A model generated the notes under the pieces. That model saw nothing but the letters and a program-made list of their open reading frames with translations, did not search any database and was not told the origin of the DNA. A stretch of DNA of 64,000 nucleotides from Azospirillaceae bacterium (GTDB lineage Bacteria; Pseudomonadota; Alphaproteobacteria; Azospirillales; Azospirillaceae), in assembly GCA_028283825.1 (NCBI GenBank), contig JAPWJW010000003.1, positions 2,542,501-2,606,500 on the forward strand, written 5' to 3'. Below are positions 28,720-36,646 of this stretch, piece by piece. The translations under genes and the position numbers were made by a program. Each line of letters begins with the position of its first letter. Positions within the stretch are counted from its first letter, which is position 1.

Positions 28720-29109
28720 TCAGGATTCGGCGCGGTCCATCATGCCGGCCAGCGACAGCAGGATGCCGACCAGGCCGCCCTCGGCCACCATCAGCGCCGC
28801 TTCCGACGGGCTGACCCAGCGGCGTTCGCGCTGGCCCTTTTCCGGCCAGTCTTCCAATTCCTGCTCCACCTCGAACAGGAAGGCGTCCACCGCGCAGGGC
28901 ACGCGTTTGCCGGACGCCAGCACCTTGTAATAATGGAAGGTGCCGATGGGCTTCTTGTGGATGGTGCCGACCAGGCCCGCTTCCTCGAACGCCTCGTTCG
29001 CGGCCACGCCCCGGGGGCGCAGCTTCTTTTCCGGCCAGCCCTTGGGCACCACCCAGCGCCGCGTCTCCCGCGAGGTGATCAGCATCACCTGCAGCTGCCC
29101 ATCGTGCAC
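28720..29109 (-). CDS. NUDIX hydrolase, start unresolved
   Basis: The protein contains a NUDIX region KGWPEKKLRPRGVAANEAFEEAGLVG. The catalytic EAFEEAG part is intact, while the first Glu (Gx5E) and the Arg of REUxEE differ from consensus. VVPKGWPE and the later FLFEVEQELEDWPEKGQRERRWV resemble the diphosphoinositol-polyphosphate phosphohydrolase-like NUDIX group. The substrate is not predictable. GTG 29109 is the first available start, but family-like sequence (ERQYAAIPIRV) continues in frame upstream, where no ATG, GTG or TTG occurs before a stop. Either an unusual start is used or an indel lies in the upstream C runs (one has seven C on the minus strand). Confidence 0.83.
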   Translation of the reverse strand: MHDGQLQVMLITSRETRRWVVPKGWPEKKLRPRGVAANEAFEEAGLVGTIHKKPIGTFHYYKVLASGKRVPCAVDAFLFEVEQELEDWPEKGQRERRWVSPSEAALMVAEGGLVGILLSLAGMMDRAES

Positions 29110-29458
29110 GCGGATGGGGATCGCGGCGTACTGCCGTTCCGTGGCCTCGCACGACAGGGGGGGCGGACCGGAAACGGGGGTTGGGGCGGCTTGGGACAGG
29201 GGGGTGGACCTTGGCGTGTCGGGGGTTGGGACGGAATGGATAAAGGGATACGGGCAAGCACCGGTTCAGCCGGCACATCATCGACCCCATGCCTGTTATA
29301 ATCCCTGAACGATTGCCAACCAGTAAACGTTTTCGGCCATCTAAGACTAAAATAAGTCATTGGGCCGGCGGGACATGGCGCTTTGGCGCGGCGGTCTATC
29401 CTGACCAGCCGGACAGCCGCGTGCTGGGTACCGCCGATTGGGAATTTCCCGCCACGAC
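29110..29458. other. Region between the DUF3108 gene and the NUDIX gene
   Basis: The first ~60-130 bp above 29109 appears to encode the missing N-terminus of the NUDIX protein. The remainder, up to the DUF3108 stop at 29459, contains an AT-rich stretch near 29285-29360 and nothing I can assign. Confidence 0.4.
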
Positions 29459-30353
29459 TCAGCGTGTCGGCCCCGATCCGGCCCCCGGCGCGGATGTCGT
29501 GGGCGGCAGCACCTCGACCTGCGCCAGGTGGCCCAGGACATGGGTGAAGAACAATTCGTCCGCCTCCAGCCGCACCGGCACCAGGGGGCCGCCCGGCACC
29601 GGTCGGCCCACCCAGAGATCGAAGCCGCGCGGCTTGCCGTCCGCCGCCGCCGTCCAGAAGTTCTGGCTGTTGCGGTTGGCCGGCTGGAAACCCGCTACCG
29701 GCAGGATGGACACCCGGCAGCCGATGGCGTCGCCCTGGAACACGGTGTAGTCCGATTTCTCGATATGGCGGCCGGGCCGGTTTTCCATCACCAGTTCAAA
29801 GCGGCGGCGACCGTCGTAGACCGGCAGGCGGTCGGCGCAGGCGCCCCCTTCCGCATGGCGGCTGATGGCGGTGGCGGCGCTCAGCAGGTCCAGGGTGCCG
29901 CGCCGCTGGTCCGCCGGCACGACGTTGGCGTCATCGGCCGAGGGCGGCGGGGTCTGGGTGTAGGTCACCGGGCTGTCGGCCGTCCCGAACGGCGGGGCAT
30001 AGTCCAGCGTCGCGTCCCAGGTCCGGTCGCGCAGGGTGCGCTGGCTGTGGAAACGGCGGGGACTGATGCCGTTGACCCCGCCGAAGCGGCCGTCCGCCTC
30101 GGCGGCGTAGGACCATTTGATCAGCTTGGCCACCAGGTCGCCCGCCTCCGCCGCCACCTTGACGTCGTAGCCGTCCGCCGACGTTTCCCGTCTCCAGCGT
30201 CATGCGGCCCAGCTTCAGTCCGCCGACATAGACGTCGTAGCCCAGGCGCAAATGCTGGGCGGCCGCTTGCTGCGCCTGGGCCGCACTTGCCAACAGGCCG
30301 CCGGCGAACAGGGTCAAGGCGGCAAGCCGCGTGCGGAAAGCGGAAAGGATCAT
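29459..30353 (-). CDS. DUF3108 family exported protein, frameshifted near 30188
   Basis: From ATG 30353 the protein has a signal peptide (LAALTLFAGGLLASAAQA) and the DUF3108 opening LRLGYDVYVGGLKLGRMTLE. The frame then runs into VGGRLRRQGGGGGGRPGG, while the adjacent frame carries SADGYDVKVAAEAGDLVAK and continues to the stop at 29459. Removing one C from the CCC at 30187-30189 (plus strand) gives a continuous 297-residue protein. Downstream parts such as YTVFQGDAIGCRVSILPVAGF and VPVRLEADELFFTHVLGHL fit the family, which is periplasmic with unknown function. It follows yqgE by 58 bp on the same strand. Confidence 0.82.
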
Positions 30354-30411
30354 GCCGCCAGTCTCCGGTTTGAAGATGGCGGGCATAAGGCGGCCTCAGG
30401 CGCGCCCCATC

Positions 30412-30984
30412 TCAGGCATGGCCCACTTCGGCCGACAGCATGGGCAGGCTGACGCCCAGCTTGGCGATGGCCCGTTCCCACTTGGTTTCCATGTCGCCGT
30501 CGAACAGCAGGGTGGCGTCGGCCGGCACGTGCAGCCAGCCGTTGGCTTGCATCTCCTGGTCCAGCTGGCCCGCACTCCACCCCGCATAGCCCAGGGCCAG
30601 CAGGCACTGGCGGGGGCCGCGCCCCTCGGTGATGGCGCGCAGGATGTCGACGGTGGCGGTCAGCGCCACCTCATCCTCCACCCGCATGGTGCCTTCGCGC
30701 TGATAATCGGTGCTGTGCAGGACGAAGCCGCGCCCGGGTTCCACCGGGCCGCCGAAATGCACGCGCAGCCGGTCGCCCGGATCGCCGCCGTCGATGCCCA
30801 GCTGTTCCAGCAGGCCACCGGCGTCGATGCCGTCGAACAGGCGGTTGACCACCAGCCCCATGGCGCCGTCGTCGTTGTGGACGCAGACATAGATGACGGT
30901 ACGGGCGAAACGCTCGTCCGGCATGGACGGCATCGCGACCAGCAACTGCCCGGTCAGGAAACGTCGGATGGTGGTGTCCTTCAT
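30412..30984 (-). CDS. yqgE: YqgE/AlgH family protein
   Basis: The 190-residue protein matches the YqgE/AlgH (DUF179) family: LTGQLLVAMPSMPDERFART, CVHNDDGAMGLVVNR, VHFGGPVEPGRGFVLHS and ALGYAGWSAGQLDQEM are all family segments. AlgH was linked to alginate control in Pseudomonas, but its biochemical role is not known. It is the first gene of a minus-strand pair with the DUF3108 gene and is divergent from the peroxiredoxin gene across a region with palindromes. Confidence 0.94.
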   Translation of the reverse strand: MKDTTIRRFLTGQLLVAMPSMPDERFARTVIYVCVHNDDGAMGLVVNRLFDGIDAGGLLEQLGIDGGDPGDRLRVHFGGPVEPGRGFVLHSTDYQREGTMRVEDEVALTATVDILRAITEGRGPRQCLLALGYAGWSAGQLDQEMQANGWLHVPADATLLFDGDMETKWERAIAKLGVSLPMLSAEVGHA

Positions 30985-31269
30985 CGGCGGCGCCTTCCCT
31001 TGTCGCTAACAGTCCCTGCTAAGCCATGAGACTAACCATGGTCGGGGGGCCATCGTTCCCGGCCGACGAACGCACCAGGGGAAAACTCTGGGCGCGCCCG
31101 GCCGCGGATCGGCTGTCCGGTCAAGCCTAGCACGGTCGTCCCGCCGCGTCGCCCCCAAGGCCATCCCGATTCCGGTCATCTTGTTTTCACAGGCGCACGC
31201 CCCGAGTTTCCGTCCGTTTCCCTTGCCTGGCGGTGGGGCCGCGCCTAGAACCAGCGGGTCCCATTCGTT

Positions 31270-31307
31270 AGAGCAAGATGCGATCACGCGTGATCGCATC
31301 TTGCTCT
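31270..31307. repeat. Perfect 38-bp palindrome
   Basis: The two 19-bp halves starting AGAGCAAGATGCG are exact reverse complements with no central loop. It lies in the 433-bp divergent region between yqgE and the peroxiredoxin gene. As DNA it could be a dimeric regulator site; as RNA it would form a long hairpin. Confidence 0.85.
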
Positions 31308-31321
31308 TAAGCTGTTCATGA

Positions 31322-31372
31322 TAGAGCGGATTTACACGATCAGGTGATTCCACCTGATCGCGTTCCGCTCTA
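31322..31372. repeat. Nested palindrome with ATTC loop, second copy
   Basis: The outer arms are TAGAGCGGA (31322-31330) and TCCGCTCTA (31364-31372). The inner 10-bp arms are CGATCAGGTG (31337-31346) and CACCTGATCG (31351-31360), around an ATTC loop. The plan and loop match the element at 2859-2904. It ends 45 bp before the peroxiredoxin start. Confidence 0.8.
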
Positions 31373-31417
31373 ATAGGCTGCATCAACGCGAGCCCACACA
31401 CTCGGGAGTTCAGGACC

Positions 31418-31900
31418 ATGACCATCCAGGTTGGCGACAATTTCCCCAGCGTCACGGTGAAGCACCTGACCGATGCCGGCATGCAGGAGACCAGCACCGA
31501 CGCCCTGTTCAAGGGCCGGAAGGCCGTGCTGTTCGCCGTGCCCGGCGCCTTCACGCCCACCTGCTCGGCCAAGCATCTGCCGGGCTTCCTGCAGAACATC
31601 GATGCCTTCAAGGCCAAGGGGGTGGAGACCATCGTCTGCCTGTCGGTCAACGACCCGTTCGTGATGCAGGCCTGGGCCAAGGCCAACGACGTGGGCGACA
31701 AGATTTTCATGCTGCCCGATGGCAACGGCACGCTGGCCCGCGACCTGGGCCTGGTCATGGATGGCACCGCCTACAATCTGGGCCAACGCAGCCAGCGTTT
31801 CGCCCTGGTGGTGGAGGACGGCGTGGTCACCCGCGTGGACGTGGAAAAGCCGGGCGCGTTCGAGGTGTCCAGCGCCGAGGCCGTGCTGAAGAACCTCTGA
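31418..31900 (+). CDS. Peroxiredoxin, Prx5 type
   Basis: This 160-residue thiol peroxidase reduces hydrogen peroxide and organic peroxides. The peroxidatic Cys49 is in VPGAFTPTCSAKHLPGF, the Prx5-type signature, and later family parts are VNDPFVMQAWAKAN and LVVEDGVVTRVDVEKPGAFEVSSAE. Only the one cysteine near the active site and one in ETIVCLSVND are seen, so a separate reductant such as glutathione/glutaredoxin is likely. It is a single-gene unit: palindromes precede it and a strong terminator follows. Confidence 0.95.
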   Translation: MTIQVGDNFPSVTVKHLTDAGMQETSTDALFKGRKAVLFAVPGAFTPTCSAKHLPGFLQNIDAFKAKGVETIVCLSVNDPFVMQAWAKANDVGDKIFMLPDGNGTLARDLGLVMDGTAYNLGQRSQRFALVVEDGVVTRVDVEKPGAFEVSSAEAVLKNL

Positions 31901-31920
31901 TCCTTCCCTCCGGAAATGCG

Positions 31921-31960
31921 AAAGGCCTGGGCGCGGTTCATCGCACCCAGGCCTTTTTCT
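31921..31960 (+). terminator. Intrinsic terminator after the peroxiredoxin gene
   Basis: The stem AAAGGCCTGGG/CCCAGGCCTTT (31921-31931 with 31946-31956) is followed by TTTTTCTT. Confidence 0.92.
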
Positions 31961-31990
31961 TAAACCGGTCCCGCTTACCCGCTTATACGC

Positions 31991-32022
31991 GCGGCATTTG
32001 AACGTGACCGCTCAAATGCCGC
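31991..32022. other. 11-bp perfect stem-loop
   Basis: The arms GCGGCATTTGA (31991-32001) and TCAAATGCCGC (32012-32022) enclose a 10-nt loop. It directly adjoins repeat copy 4 and may be part of, or a remnant of, the same structured region. Confidence 0.6.
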
Positions 32023-32023
32023 C

Positions 32024-32140
32024 CCTCAAGCGCCGGGCGCGCCCATCCGGTCGCTTGGCTTCCTCAGTTTCTGGTCCACTTTGTTCCCCAGAAACTTCCG
32101 GCGGACGCGGTCGCGTCCTACAGCGGCACTCGTGCCGCTG
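32024..32140 (-). repeat. Structured repeat, copy 4, with extra 5' hairpin
   Basis: On the minus strand an extra hairpin CAGCGGCA/TGCCGCTG (32121-32140) comes first. Next are hairpin I GGACGC-GACC-GCGTCC (32103-32118), hairpin II with arms AGTTTCTGG/CCAGAAACT, hairpin III GCGACC-GGAT-GGGCGC (one mismatch) and TTGAGG. It sits 3 bp from the SDR stop codon. Confidence 0.82.
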
Positions 32141-32143
32141 GTA

Positions 32144-32905
32144 TTACTTGGCGTTCATGCGCACCGCACCGTCCAGGCGGATGGTCTCGCCGTTCAGCAT
32201 GACGTTGCGGCAGATGGTCAGGGCCAGGTCGGCGTATTCCTCGGGCTTGCCCAGACGCTTGGGGAAGGGGATGGAGGCCGCCAGGCTGTCCTGCACCTCC
32301 TGCGTGAAGCCGGCCACCATGGGCGTCCAGAAGATGCCGGGGGCGATGGTCATGACGCGGATGCCGAAACGGGCCAGTTCGCGCGCGATGGGCAGGGCCA
32401 TGGCGTGGATGGCGCCCTTGGAGGCGCTATAGGCCGCCTGGCCCACCTGGCCGTCGAAGGCCGCGACCGAGGCGGTGTTGATGATCACCCCGCGCTCGCC
32501 ATCCTCCAGCGCGTCCAGGGGGCTCATGTCCGCCGCCGCCAGGCGCAGGATGTTGAAGCTGCCGATCAGGTTGATCTCGATGACCTTGCGGAAGGCGTCC
32601 AGGTCCAGCGGGCCCTCGCGGCCCAGCACGCGGCCGGCGGTGGCGACACCGGCGCAGTTCACGGCGATGCGGGCGGGGCCGTGCGCTTCGCGCGCCTTGG
32701 CGATGGCGGCGGCGGCGCTGTCGGCGCTGGTGACGTCGCAGCTAAGCGCCAAACCGCCGATTTCCGCTGCCACGGCTTCGGCCGCGGCCACATTCACGTC
32801 CAGCAGGGCGACCTTGGCACCCTCTGCCGCCAGGCGGCGGGCGGTGGCGGCACCCAGGCCGGAACCGCCGCCGGTGATGATGGCGGCTACACCTTGAACC
32901 TGCAT
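32144..32905 (-). CDS. SDR family 3-hydroxyacyl-CoA dehydrogenase, HSD10-like
   Basis: This 253-residue short-chain dehydrogenase has the NAD site IITGGGSGLGAATARRLAAEGAKV, the acidic DVN after strand 2 (NAD rather than NADP preference), NCAGV, and the catalytic Ser/Tyr/Lys in NTASVAAFDGQVGQAAYSASK. The stretch GREGPLDLDAFRKVIEINLIGSFNILRLAA and RVMTIAPGIFWTPM fit the HSD17B10/2-methyl-3-hydroxybutyryl-CoA dehydrogenase group. It probably oxidises short branched 3-hydroxyacyl-CoA, but the exact substrate is inferred. ATG 32905 follows GGGAGAG; a longer in-frame extension to 33154 is rejected. The 296 bp upstream (32906-33201) holds no gene. Confidence 0.9.
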   Translation of the reverse strand: MQVQGVAAIITGGGSGLGAATARRLAAEGAKVALLDVNVAAAEAVAAEIGGLALSCDVTSADSAAAAIAKAREAHGPARIAVNCAGVATAGRVLGREGPLDLDAFRKVIEINLIGSFNILRLAAADMSPLDALEDGERGVIINTASVAAFDGQVGQAAYSASKGAIHAMALPIARELARFGIRVMTIAPGIFWTPMVAGFTQEVQDSLAASIPFPKRLGKPEEYADLALTICRNVMLNGETIRLDGAVRMNAK

Positions 32906-33201
32906 TGCTTCTCTCCCGTTTTTCAAATGTTCAGGCGCGAAATACTCAGGCATCACAAATACTTGACGGCCAGGGTATTCATGGCGCGCCGGGGGCGCCG
33001 CCCGACGTTCCCGCCTTTCTGGCAAGGATGGCTTCCGGAGTCCAGGGCGCACCCCGCATGCCTCCCCGTGTCTAACGTCGCATGGCGGCTGGCTAACGGC
33101 CCGGGAATCGGTGGGAAGCGGATTTGACGCGCGGTTGTAATCCTCCTGAAGCATTATGTATTTGGGGTGTATCGGTCGCGGACGGGTCGGGGGGAAAAGC
33201 G

Positions 33202-35094
33202 ATGCGCGGGGCCAAGAGGCGGTGGCGGATGGCGGCCGCCTTGCTGGGGATGTTGGGGTGTGCCGGCGGCGGCATGGCGCAGACGGCCACGTCGCCCCCC
33301 GTCCATGTGCTGGAGCAGAACTGGCCGCAGTCGGTGCGCCAGGGCTTCTACACCACCAGTCAGGGCTCCCAGTTGATGCTGTACAGTTGGTTCACGGCGC
33401 TGGAGCGGCCGGGATCGACCGAGCTGTTCGCCGCCGACCGGCTGGCGCGCTTCCGTTATCTGTCCAATGAGGTGTCACCGGAAAACCCCGGCGGCCTCCC
33501 GGTGGGGTTCGCCCTGGACAGGGGCACCGGGCCCACCTACGTCGGCATGACCTGTGCCGCCTGCCATACCGGGCAGATCACCTACAAGGGCACGGTGCTG
33601 CGCATCGACGGCGGCCCGGCGGATACCGATTTCCAGGGTTTCCTGGTGGAGCTGTCGGCCGCCCTGGCCGAAACCGCCAATGATCCGCGCAAGTTTGCCC
33701 GCTTCGCCGCCCGCGTCGGCGGCGATGCCGCCGCGCTGAAGTCCAGCCTGTCGGCCTACGCCACCGCCTGGAACGGCTTCTATGCCGCCGCCCTGGGCGG
33801 CCAATCCTGGGGACCCGGCCGACTGGACGCCTTCAGCATGATCTTCAATCGCCTGACCGGGCTGTACTTCCAGGTGCCCGGCAACGTGGCGCCGGCGCAT
33901 GCCCCGGTCAGCTATCCTTTCCTGTGGAACGCGCACCAGCAGGACGCGGTGCAGTGGAACATGTCGGCGCCGGGCGGCAACTACATCAAGGCCCTGGCCC
34001 GCAACGCGGGTGAGGTGCTGGGCGTGTTCGGCGCCCTGGACATCTGCGTGGCGGGCAAGACCATCGCCGGCGACAGCTGCCCCGGTGGCACCCGCCGCCT
34101 GGCCTCCAAGGTTTTTCGCCACATCCCCTTCTATGACACCTCCATCAGTGTTCCCGGCCTGATGAAGCTGGAATGGGCCATCACGCAACTGCAGCCGCCG
34201 GCCTGGCCCGTCACCGTCTTCGGTCCCACCAACCCGGCCAGGGCGGAAGCGGGGCGGCAGCTGTTCAATGAGGTCTGCGCCGGTTGCCATCACATGACCC
34301 GGGCGGCGTTGAGCCAGGATGTATGGCCGGTCCTGGACCAGACGCCGACGGATACCGACCCCGCAGCCTATCGCAACGCCATGCGCGTGGTCGATTCGGG
34401 CCCCCTTGCCGGCATGCGGTCGCTGGCGTTCGACGATGACGGCGGGGTTTCCGTGGCCGACATGCCCGGCCGGGCGCTGGCGGTCAGCGTGCTGACCAAC
34501 GGTGTCATCGGCGGCATCGTCGACGGCCTGCTGCACCAGAAGGGCGGTAGCCTGAACCATGACGACTTCGCCAATCTGGGCCTGACGCCGCTCAGCCTCA
34601 TCAAGCTGGCCGTCAGCCAGAAGACGGGTGACGTCAGCGAGGTGGAACAGGCCATCGGCCCGACCTTCAGGACCGTGCCGGCCGGCGCCCCGCCGGCCCA
34701 CAAGACGTCCTGCGTCACCAGTGACGGGGCCGCCGGCGACCAGGCACCCCCGATCTACGAGGCGCGCCCCCTGTTCGGCATCTGGGCCACCGGTCCTTAC
34801 TTGCACAACGGGTCGGTGCCGACGCTGTGGGGGGTGCTGAAGTCCTCAGCCCGGCCCACAGTCTTCGCCATCGGCGACCGCGAGTTCGATCCGGTGGAGG
34901 TGGGGTATGTCAGTACGGTGGGCGCGCCCGGCACCTGGCCCTACGACACGCGCCTGCCCGGCAACTGCAACCGCGGCCACGACGACTACCGCCGCGCCGA
35001 CGGCAGCGAGCTGACCGATGGCCAGCTGTGGGACATCCTGGAGTTCCTGAAGATCCTGACCACCAAGGACGAACTGTGGCGGAGTGTTTATTAG
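33202..35094 (+). CDS. Di-heme cytochrome, RoxA-like / MauG-superfamily
   Basis: The 630-residue exported protein has a signal peptide ending near GGGMAQ and two heme c sites, CAACH (118-122) and CAGCH (359-363). The order and spacing, with GFYTTSQGSQLMLYSWFTALE, NPGGLPVGF and VGMTCAACHTGQI.YKG, match the di-heme peroxidase-like family that includes the rubber oxygenase RoxA. FGIWATGPYLHNGSVPTLW near the C-terminus is typical of the peroxidase superfamily. RoxA cleaves polyisoprene; whether this homologue does so is unknown. Cytochrome c peroxidase-like activity is the alternative. ATG 33202 is chosen because a basic n-region and hydrophobic core follow. Confidence 0.85.
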   Translation: MRGAKRRWRMAAALLGMLGCAGGGMAQTATSPPVHVLEQNWPQSVRQGFYTTSQGSQLMLYSWFTALERPGSTELFAADRLARFRYLSNEVSPENPGGLPVGFALDRGTGPTYVGMTCAACHTGQITYKGTVLRIDGGPADTDFQGFLVELSAALAETANDPRKFARFAARVGGDAAALKSSLSAYATAWNGFYAAALGGQSWGPGRLDAFSMIFNRLTGLYFQVPGNVAPAHAPVSYPFLWNAHQQDAVQWNMSAPGGNYIKALARNAGEVLGVFGALDICVAGKTIAGDSCPGGTRRLASKVFRHIPFYDTSISVPGLMKLEWAITQLQPPAWPVTVFGPTNPARAEAGRQLFNEVCAGCHHMTRAALSQDVWPVLDQTPTDTDPAAYRNAMRVVDSGPLAGMRSLAFDDDGGVSVADMPGRALAVSVLTNGVIGGIVDGLLHQKGGSLNHDDFANLGLTPLSLIKLAVSQKTGDVSEVEQAIGPTFRTVPAGAPPAHKTSCVTSDGAAGDQAPPIYEARPLFGIWATGPYLHNGSVPTLWGVLKSSARPTVFAIGDREFDPVEVGYVSTVGAPGTWPYDTRLPGNCNRGHDDYRRADGSELTDGQLWDILEFLKILTTKDELWRSVY

Positions 35095-35269
35095 GGCGAA
35101 AGCGCGCCTTCTGGTTGTATTTTTGAGGGGAATATATTAATAGTAGATTCATGCAATACCGACACAACCTATATAAGGTGGTGCGGCGGCATGCAGGCGG
35201 TACTCTCCGGAGTGGCGTCTCGGCAAGCGGGGCTCCCCCGCTTCGATCCATCCTGGGCGGAGGTTCCCC

Positions 35270-35908
35270 ATGATCAAAAAGTTGATGCTGGTTTTTGGCC
35301 TTGTCGTCCTGCCGAGCTTGGCCGGGGCGGTGGACATGACGCCTGAGCAAATCAGGGCAACCCTGAATGCCAATGGAATGCCCAAGATGGTGGCGCTTTA
35401 CGACAAAGGCTTGTTGGTCCTCGATACCAAGAACACGACCGTGAACATCATGCGGCTGACCAGCACCAGGGGAATATACAAGGATGCCGAGGCGGAAAAC
35501 GCCATGTACTGGTATCGCGGCATGTCCTCTGCGGAGGCCAATACCTTCGTTGCCGGCGGTTCCAACAGCGTGGCCTGGCAGCAAAATTCCTATGTGGGAA
35601 TCGCGCCGCAATACTCGTATGTGCAGAAGTATCTGACCAGCGCCGATCCGGGCGCGATCATAGAGTTTGGAACCGACAATGCCGGTTGGCTGTACACCCA
35701 GTGGTCGAAGGACCATCCGTGCAAGGTGAAGGCGGAAGGGGGTGGCACCTATGGCTTGGGCTATACCGGCAGCACGGCTTCCTGCAACCAGGGAACCACG
35801 GCGTATAAGCCGCCGATCCAAGGGTTGGGCCAGATATTCAATCCCTGGCTGGAGAAAAGCACTGTCAGGTCACAGGTGGTCTATGTCCTGGCTGACCGCA
35901 ATAAATAA
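35270..35908 (+). CDS. Secreted protein of unknown function, possible ADP-ribosyltransferase-like fold
   Basis: This 212-residue protein has a clear signal peptide (KLMLVFGLVVLPSLAGAV). The mature part contains MYWYRGMSSAEANTFVAGG, then YVGIAPQYSYVQKYLT and PGAIIEFGT. That series (RG, a mid Y/S-rich strand, then an E-containing strand) recalls ADP-ribosyltransferase toxins, but only weakly, and the usual ExE is not seen. Two cysteines (HPCKV, ASCNQG) may form a disulphide. Codon use is visibly less GC-rich than in the neighbours, and an AT-rich promoter-like stretch lies at 35120-35180, so recent transfer is possible. I do not recognise a firm family. Confidence 0.75.
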   Translation: MIKKLMLVFGLVVLPSLAGAVDMTPEQIRATLNANGMPKMVALYDKGLLVLDTKNTTVNIMRLTSTRGIYKDAEAENAMYWYRGMSSAEANTFVAGGSNSVAWQQNSYVGIAPQYSYVQKYLTSADPGAIIEFGTDNAGWLYTQWSKDHPCKVKAEGGGTYGLGYTGSTASCNQGTTAYKPPIQGLGQIFNPWLEKSTVRSQVVYVLADRNK

Positions 35909-35967
35909 CGGAACGGGGTGTTTGCGCACCCCGACGCCTGGCATCCGGGCGCCAGGGCCGTCAGGCT

Positions 35968-36600
35968 TCAGGTGCCGGCCGGATCCTCGATGAAGGCGAT
36001 CAGGGGGGCCCAGTCCTGGCGCAGATCGGCCAGGCGCTTGGCCTTCTGGTCGAACAGGGTCAGGCCGGCGGCGGCTGCGTCGGGGTAGGCCTGGCTGTCG
36101 CGCAGGCGGGTCACCACGCGGTGGCCCACCGTGCCCAGGAAGGCGTCCAGCCGGTCGGCGGCGCGGGTGCGGGCGCGCACGCGGTTGCCCACCACCGCCA
36201 CGGCCTTGCGGCTTTTGCGGATGGGCTTCAGCTCATCCAGCTTTTTCAGGAAGCGTTCGGTCGCCTGCTCATCAAAGGCGCCCGGCAGCAGGGGCAGGAC
36301 CACCACGTCGGCCTCGCGCACCAGCTGTTCCACTTCCTTGGCCTTCAGGGCGGCCGGTGCGTCGATCACCAGCACATCGGTGCCCTTGGGCACGTCGCCG
36401 ATCTCCTTGGTCCAGTCCAAGGCCGCGATGACCGGCGCCGTCACCGGGCGGCGGGCCAGCCAACCCAGCGACGACTTCTGCCGGTCGACATCGGCCAGCA
36501 CCGTCTGTTTGCCCGTGGCGGCGAAGGCGGCGGCCAGGTGGGTGGCGACGGTGGTCTTGCCGACACCGCCCTTGATGTTGGCCACGAGGATGGAAAGCAT
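35968..36600 (-). CDS. ParA family ATPase
   Basis: The 210-residue protein has the deviant Walker A motif KGGVGKTT (residues 10-17), a switch-like ADVDRQKSSLGW and Walker B-like DVLVIDAPAALK. It belongs to the short ParA/MinD type that forms ATP-dependent dimers on the nucleoid or membrane. No parB gene or parS-like site is close by, so it is an orphan. It may position another cargo rather than partition DNA. It follows the CYTH-CHAD gene by 46 bp on the same strand. Confidence 0.9.
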   Translation of the reverse strand: MLSILVANIKGGVGKTTVATHLAAAFAATGKQTVLADVDRQKSSLGWLARRPVTAPVIAALDWTKEIGDVPKGTDVLVIDAPAALKAKEVEQLVREADVVVLPLLPGAFDEQATERFLKKLDELKPIRKSRKAVAVVGNRVRARTRAADRLDAFLGTVGHRVVTRLRDSQAYPDAAAAGLTLFDQKAKRLADLRQDWAPLIAFIEDPAGT

Positions 36601-36646
36601 GAGGCAGGTTCCTTAAGGCTTACGCGATTATTCTTCTACGCGACTT

